Origin: an uncultured Ruminococcus sp.
GTDB lineage: Bacteria; Bacillota; Clostridia; Oscillospirales; Acutalibacteraceae
NCBI GenBank assembly: GCA_902783815.1
Contig: CACZSM010000129.1
Location: 1-6,493, forward strand
Reading direction: 5' to 3'
DNA length: 6,493 nucleotides
Part shown: piece by piece, positions 1 to 5,029 of the stretch
Numbering within the stretch: position 1 is the first letter of the stretch
Layout of the letters: each line of letters opens with the position of its first letter
Program-made: the position numbers and the translations under genes
The notes under the pieces: generated by a model
The model's input: only the letters and a program-made list of their open reading frames with translations
What the model was told of the DNA's origin: nothing
Database searches by the model: none

Positions 1-10
1 AAAATGGCAA

Positions 11-75
11 CAATAGGTTATTGGGCGACAAAGTCGCCATCGCACCGCAAAGCGGCATTGTCGGCGGAGCCGACA
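11..75. repeat. Cluster of four perfect triloop palindromes
   Basis: Four short perfect inverted repeats, each with exactly a three-base loop, follow one another: CAATA-ggt-TATTG (11-23), GGCGAC-aaa-GTCGCC (24-38), CCGC-aaa-GCGG (45-55) and TGTCGGC-gga-GCCGACA (59-75). The first two abut directly. No T-run follows, so they are not a typical intrinsic terminator. The arrangement resembles REP/BIME-like intergenic palindromic elements, but that identity is inferred; the element may start upstream of the window. One reading frame through it (3-128) is open to a TGA, so it could instead be the 3' end of a gene. Confidence 0.5.
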
Positions 76-87
76 TGGAGAAATTAC

Positions 88-116
88 TTGACACTTTAAC
101 CATTATGTATGTTAAT
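88..116 (+). promoter_or_regulatory. Candidate sigma-A-type promoter of the sigma factor array
   Basis: A perfect -35 box TTGACA lies at 88-93, followed after 17 bases by GTTAAT at 111-116, which matches four of six bases of TATAAT but lacks the important A at the second position. Transcription would start near 123 and leave a leader of about 90 bases before the first sigma gene. No comparable promoter is seen between the three sigma genes, so this may serve all of them. The weak -10 box is the main doubt. Confidence 0.42.
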
Positions 117-140
117 AGCTGTAATTGAGTTTTAGAAGCT

Positions 141-189
141 GCGCAGGAGGAACATCGTCCCGTGCGGTCACGCACCGCAGGCACTGCGC
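141..189 (+). promoter_or_regulatory. Structured leader upstream of first sigma gene
   Basis: GCGCAG (141-146) can pair with CTGCGC (184-189), enclosing two mutually exclusive inner hairpins: GTGCG (162-166) with CGCAC (171-175), or TGCGGT (163-168) with ACCGCA (174-179). The ribosome binding site GGAGG at 203-207 lies 13 bases after the outer stem. A folded leader with alternative stems could affect translation of copy 1, but I do not recognise a known riboswitch class. The nine bases CGCACCGCA at 171-179 also occur at 41-49 inside the palindrome cluster. Confidence 0.3.
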
Positions 190-213
190 CGGAAATGTAA
201 AAGGAGGAATAAT

Positions 214-918
214 ATGGCTGCACAGCAGACAGAAAGAAAAAATGTATTGAACGAACTCATTGAATTGGGTAAGTCAAAAGGACAGCTGACAAACAAGGAA
301 ATTTTTGATGCAACAGGCGAATCCTTTATCGAACCGGAACAGATGGAAAAATTCTATGACACCCTTGAATCAAGCGGCATAGAAATCGTGGAAACCTTCG
401 ACGACATGATGATAAATGACGAGGAGCTTTCTGCTATATCTGAAAACAGCGACGGTGAATCTTCCTCTGTTGACGGCTTTTCTACTACAGATGACCCTGT
501 AAGGATATACCTTAAAGAGATCGGCAGAGTGCCTCTTCTCTCCAATGAGGAAGAAGTTGATATCGCTGAGAAAATAATCAACGGCGATGAAGCTGCAACA
601 CAAAGACTTGTAGAAGCTAACCTGCGTCTTGTTGTAAGCATTGCAAAGAGGTATCTTGGAAGGGGTATGCAGTTCCTTGATCTTATACAGGAGGGTAATC
701 TCGGTCTTATGAAGGCTGTGGAGAAATTCGACCATACTAAGGGCTTTAAATTTTCTACCTATGCAACATGGTGGATAAGACAGGCTATAACAAGAGCTAT
801 CGCAGATCAGGCAAGAACTATCCGCATACCTGTGCATATGGGCGAAACTATAAATAAGATCAAAAAGGCTTCAAGTCAGCTGCTGCATGAAAACGGTCAT
901 GAGCCTACGATCGACTAG
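214..918 (+). CDS. RNA polymerase sigma factor, SigA/RpoD type, copy 1, N-terminal part before in-frame TAG
   Basis: This is the open 5' part (234 codons) of a primary-type sigma-70 factor, the RNA polymerase subunit that recognises and melts promoters. Visible regions are 1.1 (about residues 8-75), an acidic linker (76-94), 1.2 (about 95-127), 2.1-2.4 (about 133-206, including the STYATWWIRQAITR promoter -10 helix at 181-194) and 3.0 (HMGETIN, 208-214). Helix residues matching E. coli Q437, T440, R441, H455 and E458 are kept. The start has GGAGG at 203-207, six bases ahead of ATG. The frame ends in TAG at 916-918, where copy 3 has GAG (Glu237), and continues open in the same frame to 1299. 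A product ending here would lack most of region 3 and all of region 4, so it could not read -35 boxes. Most likely a recent pseudogene; a genuine truncated product or a sequencing error is possible. Confidence 0.8.
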   Translation: MAAQQTERKNVLNELIELGKSKGQLTNKEIFDATGESFIEPEQMEKFYDTLESSGIEIVETFDDMMINDEELSAISENSDGESSSVDGFSTTDDPVRIYLKEIGRVPLLSNEEEVDIAEKIINGDEAATQRLVEANLRLVVSIAKRYLGRGMQFLDLIQEGNLGLMKAVEKFDHTKGFKFSTYATWWIRQAITRAIADQARTIRIPVHMGETINKIKKASSQLLHENGHEPTID

Positions 919-1299
919 ATCGCTGAGTACCTCGGTACGACTCCGGACAAAATAAAAGAGGCTATAAGAGCTGCTCAGGAGCCTGTATCTCTCGAAACAC
1001 CCATCGGCGAGGAGGAGGACAGCCATCTCGGAGACTTTATCCCCGATGAAAGCGCACTTACACCTCAGGACGCCGCTTCCCAGGTCATGCTGAAAGAACA
1101 GCTGAACAGCGTTCTTGCTACGCTTACTCCAAGAGAAGAAAAGGTCATCAGATTAAGATTCGGTCTTGATGACGGCAGACCAAGAACACTTGAAGAGGTT
1201 GGCGAGGAATTCGATGTTACAAGAGAAAGAATAAGACAGATAGAAGCAAAGGCTCTGAGAAAGCTGCGTCATCCAAGCAGAAGCAAAAGACTGAAATAA
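919..1299 (+). pseudogene. Sigma factor copy 1, C-terminal remnant after the in-frame stop (regions 3.1-4.2)
   Basis: The frame of the preceding gene continues without any other stop for 126 codons and encodes the missing half: region 3.1 (IAEYLGTTPDKIKE), the complete region 3.2 finger DSHLGDFIPD, region 4.1 and an intact 4.2 helix-turn-helix (TRERIRQIEAKALRKLRHP). Restoring Glu at the TAG would give a 361-residue protein, close to copy 3 (367 residues). It ends RSKRLK, without the RDFLE tail of copy 3. The first ATG in frame is at 1087, inside the region 3-4 linker, and has no clear ribosome binding site, so independent translation is unlikely. Perfect conservation downstream of the stop means the mutation is recent, wrong, or sometimes read through. 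Confidence 0.75.
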
Positions 1300-1330
1300 A
1301 AAAGGAAAAAGAGCGATCTTGAAATAATAT

Positions 1331-1335
1331 GGAGG
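1331..1335 (+). promoter_or_regulatory. Ribosome binding site deciding start of sigma copy 2
   Basis: GGAGG lies seven bases before ATG at 1343 but only one base before the in-frame ATG at 1337, so 1343 is the likely start. The same GGAGG-spacer-ATGGC arrangement precedes the other two sigma genes. Confidence 0.8.
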
Positions 1336-1342
1336 AATGATA

Positions 1343-2317
1343 ATGGCAGATAATTCTCAGCCGGAAAACGAGTCTGTACTGAGTGTACTTTCAGAACTCG
1401 GAAAGTCAAAGGGACAACTCAGCAACAGGGAAATTCTGGATGCAATCGGAGATATAGACATTGATGCAGAACAAATGGAAAGGTTCTATGAGTCACTGGT
1501 GCAGAACGACATAAAGATCGATGAGTCCATGAATGATATAATTCTCGATGATAAGGAGCTTAGCGAAATAGCCGGAAATATAGATGAGCCTGTAAGGATG
1601 TACCTTAAAGAGATCGGCGGAGTGCCTCTTCTCTCCACTGAGGAGGAAGTTGATATTGCTGAGAAAATAATCAACGGCGATGAAGCTGCAAAAAAACGAC
1701 TATCAGAAGCTAATCTGCGTCTTGTTGTAAGCATTGCAAAGAGGTATCTCGGCAGGGGTTTGAAGTTCCTTGACCTTATTGAGGAGGGAAACCTCGGTCT
1801 TTTCAAAGCAGTTGACAAATTCGACCACACAAATGGCTTCAAATTCTCAACCTATGCAATATGGTGGATTCGTCAGGCTATAAAAATAGCTATAGCAGAC
1901 CAGGCAAGAACTTTGAGCGTTCATTTATGTATGCCTGGACCCATTTACAAAGTGAAAAAAACATCCAGCCAGCATCTGTATATATCCGGTAATGAGCCTG
2001 ATGCAGAGGAGATAACAAAGCTATCACAGGAACCTGTATCTCCGGAAACACCTGTCGGCGAGGATAAGGATGCTATTGCTCTGCAGGAGGCAGCTTCCGA
2101 TCCACTTCTCAAAGAACAGTTAGCGGCGGTTCTCCCGGCTCTTAAGCCAAGAGAAGCACAGGTTCTTAAACTGAGACTCGGTCTTGATGACGAAAGACCA
2201 AGATCACTTGAAGAGATCAGCAAGGAATTCGATATTACAAAAGCAAGAATAAGACAAATAGAAAAAAATGCTCTAAGAAAGCTGCGTCATCCAGGCAGGA
2301 GCGAAATGAAAAACTGA
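1343..2317 (+). CDS. Divergent SigA-like sigma factor, copy 2, lacking the region 3.2 finger
   Basis: Encodes 324 residues of a sigma-70 family protein: region 1.1 (about 8-75), 1.2 (82-113), 2.1-2.4 (about 120-192), a reduced region 3 and region 4 (about 257-320). Compared with copy 3 it has three in-frame deletions: 14 residues of the acidic linker (near residue 80), 14 of region 3.1 (after residue 224) and 11 that remove the finger DSHLGDFIPD (near residue 241). Substitutions fall on DNA-contact positions (E. coli numbering): T432 to I, T440 to K, R441 to I, R451 to S, H455 to C, E458 to G, R584 to K, E585 to A. Core-binding region 2 remains recognisable, so RNA polymerase binding is plausible while promoter choice is probably changed or weakened. 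It ends EMKN with TGA, a small frame slip relative to copy 1. It may be a specialised sigma factor or a decaying duplicate; the continuously open frame slightly favours a retained coding role. Confidence 0.88.
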   Translation: MADNSQPENESVLSVLSELGKSKGQLSNREILDAIGDIDIDAEQMERFYESLVQNDIKIDESMNDIILDDKELSEIAGNIDEPVRMYLKEIGGVPLLSTEEEVDIAEKIINGDEAAKKRLSEANLRLVVSIAKRYLGRGLKFLDLIEEGNLGLFKAVDKFDHTNGFKFSTYAIWWIRQAIKIAIADQARTLSVHLCMPGPIYKVKKTSSQHLYISGNEPDAEEITKLSQEPVSPETPVGEDKDAIALQEAASDPLLKEQLAAVLPALKPREAQVLKLRLGLDDERPRSLEEISKEFDITKARIRQIEKNALRKLRHPGRSEMKN

Positions 2318-2350
2318 AATAAAGGAAAAAGGTTAATCTTGAAACAATAT

Positions 2351-2355
2351 GGAGG
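2351..2355 (+). promoter_or_regulatory. Ribosome binding site deciding start of sigma copy 3
   Basis: GGAGG lies seven bases before ATG at 2363. An upstream in-frame TTG at 2339 would place this site inside the gene, so 2363 is preferred. The spacer 2318-2362 is clearly homologous to 1300-1342, showing that the duplicated unit includes the intergenic spacer. Confidence 0.8.
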
Positions 2356-2362
2356 AATAATA

Positions 2363-3466
2363 ATGGCAAATAATTCTCAGCCGGAAAAGAAGTCTGTACT
2401 GCGTGTACTTACAGAACTCGGAAAGTCAAAGGGACAACTCAGCAACAAGGAAATTCTGGATGCCATCGGAGAGATGGACATTGATGCGGAACAAATGGAA
2501 AGGTTCTATGATTCACTGGAGCTGAACGGAATAGAGATCGTTGAGTCTGTGGATGATATAATCCTCGATGATAAGGAGCTTAGCGAAATAACCGGAAATA
2601 CGGATGATGACGGGGATTCCGAATATTCGGAAAATCTGCTTACTGATGACCCTGTTAAGATCTATCTTAAGGATATCGGAAAAGTACCGCTGCTCACTCC
2701 GGATGAGGAAACTGAGCTTGCTATCAGGATATCAAACGACGACAGGGATGCAAAACAACGACTTTCAGAAGCAAATCTTCGTCTTGTTGTAAGCATTGCA
2801 AAGAGGTATCTTGGCAGGGGTATGCAGTTCCTTGACCTTATCCAGGAGGGAAACCTCGGTCTTATCAAGGCAGTTGACAAGTTTGACCACACAAAGGGCT
2901 TCAAATTCTCAACCTATGCAACATGGTGGATCCGTCAGGCCATAACAAGAGCTATTGCAGACCAGGCAAGAACTATAAGAATTCCCGTACATATGGTTGA
3001 AACCATCAACAAAGTAAAAAAGGCGTCCAGCCAGCTTCTGCACATATCCGGCCATGAGCCTAATGCAGAGGAGATCGCTGATTTTCTTGATATGCCCGTT
3101 GATAAGGTACAGGAGATAACAAAACTGTCACAGGAACCTGTATCTCTCGAAACACCTATCGGCGAGGAGGAGGACAGCCACCTCGGAGATTTTATCCCGG
3201 ATGAAGATGCTCTTGCTCCGCAGGAGGCGGCTTCCGATGCACTTCTTAAAGAACAGATAGCGGCGGTTCTTTCGACTCTTACACCGAGAGAAGCAAAGGT
3301 ACTTAAACTGAGATTCGGACTTATTGACGGACGATCAAGAACTCTTGAAGAAGTCGGAGAGGAATTCAATGTAACAAGAGAAAGAATAAGGCAAATCGAA
3401 GCAAAGGCTCTGAGAAAGCTGCGTCATCCAAGCAGAAGCAAAAAACTGAGAGATTTTCTTGAATAA
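2363..3466 (+). CDS. rpoD: RNA polymerase primary-type sigma factor (SigA/RpoD), copy 3, intact
   Basis: A complete 367-residue group 1-type sigma-70 factor, the usual size for Firmicutes SigA. Regions in order: 1.1 (about 8-75), acidic linker (80-96), 1.2 (about 97-130), 2.1-2.4 (134-207, with STYATWWIRQAITR at 183-196), 3.0 (HMVETIN, 210-216), 3.1 (about 217-258), finger DSHLGDFIPD (271-280), 4.1 (about 297-325) and 4.2 helix-turn-helix (327-359, TRERIRQIEAKALRKLRHP), then the typical RDFLE end. All promoter-contact residues seen in E. coli RpoD are kept. It should bind core RNA polymerase and direct transcription from -35/-10 promoters. It is the last of three tandem paralogues and the only complete canonical one. 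Whether this is the housekeeping sigma gene or an extra copy cannot be decided here, since the usual dnaG neighbour is not visible. Confidence 0.93.
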   Translation: MANNSQPEKKSVLRVLTELGKSKGQLSNKEILDAIGEMDIDAEQMERFYDSLELNGIEIVESVDDIILDDKELSEITGNTDDDGDSEYSENLLTDDPVKIYLKDIGKVPLLTPDEETELAIRISNDDRDAKQRLSEANLRLVVSIAKRYLGRGMQFLDLIQEGNLGLIKAVDKFDHTKGFKFSTYATWWIRQAITRAIADQARTIRIPVHMVETINKVKKASSQLLHISGHEPNAEEIADFLDMPVDKVQEITKLSQEPVSLETPIGEEEDSHLGDFIPDEDALAPQEAASDALLKEQIAAVLSTLTPREAKVLKLRFGLIDGRSRTLEEVGEEFNVTRERIRQIEAKALRKLRHPSRSKKLRDFLE

Positions 3467-3474
3467 TAATAAAT

Positions 3475-3518
3475 GCCCTGCATCAGAACAATGTGTCTGA
3501 TACAGGGCGCAGTTTTTT
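3475..3518 (+). terminator. Rho-independent terminator after the sigma array
   Basis: GCCCTG (3475-3480) pairs with CAGGGC (3503-3508) and ATCAGA (3482-3487) with TCTGAT (3496-3501), with one C/A mismatch between the two blocks and an eight-base loop. Four bases later comes a run of six T (3513-3518). It starts 8 bases after the copy 3 stop and sits between convergent genes. On the other strand the stem is followed by a T-rich stretch (complement of 3461-3473), so it may also end HD-GYP transcripts. Confidence 0.85.
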
Positions 3519-3534
3519 GCAGGTTATACAGGAG

Positions 3535-4824
3535 TTAATCGGCATTAGCTTTAGCGATCTCGTCTATCTGATCCCTTATCTTTAAAAAGGCATCAGTTAC
3601 TATCGGGTCAAACTTCTTGCTTCTTTGTTCCTTTATGTTGTCAAATACTACTGATGTAGGAAGGGCTGCCTTATAGGCTCTCTTTGCAACAAGTGCGTCA
3701 AAATAGTCCGCTATAGTCATTATTCTTGCACAAAGAGGTATCTCATCTCCCTTTATACCATAAGGATATCCGGAACCGTCCCAACACTCATGATGGTACA
3801 AGGCAACCGATTTTGCTACCTTCAGGAAATTCTCATTCTCAATATCACTCATGGCTTCTTCTATTATTCTCTTGCCGTTTATTGTATGACTCTTGATTAT
3901 ATCAAATTCCTTTTGTGTGAGCCTGCCTGCCTTTGTCAGTATAGCATCAGGTATAGTTATTTTTCCTATATCGTGAAGCGGGGCTGAAAGCATCACATCG
4001 TGCATATACTTCTCATCAAGTATATCCGAGAACTGACCCTCTGCATGAAGCTCCTTTACAAGCGCTTCAACATATTCACTGGTACGCTTTACATGCTTGC
4101 CAGTGCTGCCGTCACGGGCTTCAATGATATTTGCAAAACTGATTATGATCTGGTTCTGCATATTTTCGATCTTGGTATCCTTCTGAGTCACACTCGTATC
4201 CAGCTGACTCCTTTTTGTATCAAGCGAATGAACTACTCTGCCTGTGAACACTGCCGTAACAATAAAACTCACTATACAATTCATAATAAGCAGCGCAGTT
4301 TCATAAAGATACGGTATCCGGTAATGCGGCGAATAGTCATTGTAATAGACAGACAGGAAAATAAATGTTACCGAAGCAAGAATGATTATTATTTTTCTGA
4401 GAAAATCAAATATTTTGCCCTTCTTCCGTATGAACACCGAAAGGAACATCAGAGGTATCAGCAGATACTGGAATCCACTTGAAAGTCCGAAAAGCGTTAC
4501 GGCACATATCTGGTGTACAAACAGTACAAACGCCGAAACAAGCGTACACGGCAGCCACGACCCTTTAAAGTATTTAAGCAGGATAACAAAGGTTGCATAA
4601 AGCAGCAGACATATACCGTCCATCATCAGCATAAGATATATCCTGAGAGTGGAAAAAATAATCAGGTACGCGCCGTGTATCATTACGCAGGCAAGAAAAA
4701 ACATATTAAGCGGCGCTGTATAGAAAGCATAATCAGAATAGTCTTTATCATCATTATATTTAGGCGTACCAACAAAGAAATTGATGAATTTATTATTCGC
4801 AGACACTGTCATCACCGGCTGCAA
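3535..4824 (-). CDS. Membrane-bound HD-GYP domain protein, predicted cyclic di-GMP phosphodiesterase
   Basis: Encodes 429 residues. The N-terminal half has about six hydrophobic segments (roughly 36-59, 62-85, 91-112, 118-134, 143-161, 172-193), then a charged, possibly coiled linker (200-225) and a C-terminal HD-GYP domain (about 226-420) facing the cytoplasm. Diagnostic motifs are ARDGSTGKH (236-244), HDIGK (284-288), SHTINGKRI (312-320), HHECWDGSGYP (344-354) and ADYFDALVAKRAYK (372-385). All metal-binding His/Asp positions and the GYP signature are present, so it is predicted to hydrolyse cyclic di-GMP in response to a membrane signal; the ligand is unknown. The start is TTG at 4824, five bases after AAAGGA; an earlier in-frame TTG at 4866 lacks a ribosome binding site, and ATG at 4812 lies too far from it. 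It converges on the sigma array. Confidence 0.88.
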   Translation of the reverse strand: MQPVMTVSANNKFINFFVGTPKYNDDKDYSDYAFYTAPLNMFFLACVMIHGAYLIIFSTLRIYLMLMMDGICLLLYATFVILLKYFKGSWLPCTLVSAFVLFVHQICAVTLFGLSSGFQYLLIPLMFLSVFIRKKGKIFDFLRKIIIILASVTFIFLSVYYNDYSPHYRIPYLYETALLIMNCIVSFIVTAVFTGRVVHSLDTKRSQLDTSVTQKDTKIENMQNQIIISFANIIEARDGSTGKHVKRTSEYVEALVKELHAEGQFSDILDEKYMHDVMLSAPLHDIGKITIPDAILTKAGRLTQKEFDIIKSHTINGKRIIEEAMSDIENENFLKVAKSVALYHHECWDGSGYPYGIKGDEIPLCARIMTIADYFDALVAKRAYKAALPTSVVFDNIKEQRSKKFDPIVTDAFLKIRDQIDEIAKANAD

Positions 4825-4829
4825 GCCAT

Positions 4830-4835
4830 TCCTTT
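4830..4835 (-). promoter_or_regulatory. Ribosome binding site selecting a TTG start for the HD-GYP gene
   Basis: On the complement strand AAAGGA (4835-4830) lies five bases before TTG at 4824. This supports the TTG start over the upstream TTG at 4866, which would place the site within the coding sequence, and over ATG at 4812, which is 17 bases away. Confidence 0.65.
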
Positions 4836-4886
4836 CAAAAAAAATAGTATATAAATAATACGACAAACGGCTGAATGTTATTATTC

Positions 4887-4929
4887 ACAAAAAGCATTTA
4901 TGTCATTTGTCGCAGCAAACAAAAAGCAT
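4887..4929. repeat. Pair of 11-base direct repeats in HD-GYP 5' leader
   Basis: ACAAAAAGCAT occurs at 4887-4897 and again at 4919-4929, 32 bases apart start to start, about three helical turns. Both lie downstream of the complement-strand promoter, in the predicted leader of the HD-GYP gene and upstream of the deacetylase gene. The spacing would put both copies on the same DNA face, as in some repressor or activator sites. The same leader has the inverted pair CGACAAA (4861-4867) and TTTGTCG (4906-4912). A regulatory role is inferred. Confidence 0.4.
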
Positions 4930-4951
4930 AATAAATAAAAAAGTTCACTTA

Positions 4952-4980
4952 ATTATACTATATTTTACCTGATTATTCAA
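4952..4980 (-). promoter_or_regulatory. Sigma-A-type promoter for the HD-GYP gene
   Basis: Reading the complement strand, TTGAAT (4980-4975) is a good -35 box, followed after exactly 17 bases by a perfect -10 box TATAAT (4957-4952). Transcription would start near 4945, leaving about 120 bases of leader before the TTG start at 4824. The same stretch reads TATACT (4954-4959) on the forward strand, but no matching -35 box was found there, so the promoter of the divergent deacetylase gene remains unresolved. Confidence 0.7.
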
Positions 4981-5013
4981 TAGATTTTATTAAAAAATAA
5001 CATTTTTTCTTTG

Positions 5014-5020
5014 AAAGGAG
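5014..5020 (+). promoter_or_regulatory. Ribosome binding site selecting a TTG start for the deacetylase gene
   Basis: AAAGGAG lies nine bases before TTG at 5030. The nearby ATG at 5037 is out of frame, and the next in-frame ATG (residue 19) would remove half of the membrane anchor, so TTG is the supported start. Confidence 0.75.
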
Positions 5021-5029
5021 AATAAAGAG

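Noticed and set aside
3..128. Possible 3' end of an upstream gene (frame reading GDKVAIAPQSGIVGGADMEK to TGA at 126-128)
   Set aside because: The frame is open and looks protein-like, but I do not recognise the family, it overlaps the promoter and four perfect palindromes, and its start is outside the window. Left undecided rather than called.
1087..1299. Independent small gene for a region 4-only sigma protein starting at ATG 1087
   Set aside because: No ribosome binding site, the start falls inside a conserved domain linker, and the same frame continues the upstream interrupted gene.
1320..1332. TTGAAA plus TAATAT in the spacers before copies 2 and 3 as internal promoters
   Set aside because: The two boxes are nearly adjacent, far short of 17 base spacing, and overlap the ribosome binding site.
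354..3369. Several antisense open frames of 80-155 codons inside the three sigma genes
   Set aside because: They recur at equivalent places in each copy because the sense sequence is conserved, have no ribosome binding sites and give low-complexity Ser/Arg-rich products.
3790..4854. Forward-strand open frames opposite the HD-GYP gene
   Set aside because: The complement strand encodes a full set of HD-GYP motifs with a good start and promoter; the forward frames match no family I recognise.
4825..4945. Cyclic di-GMP riboswitch (GEMM) in the HD-GYP leader
   Set aside because: The leader is AT-rich and lacks the conserved GEMM core sequences and stems.
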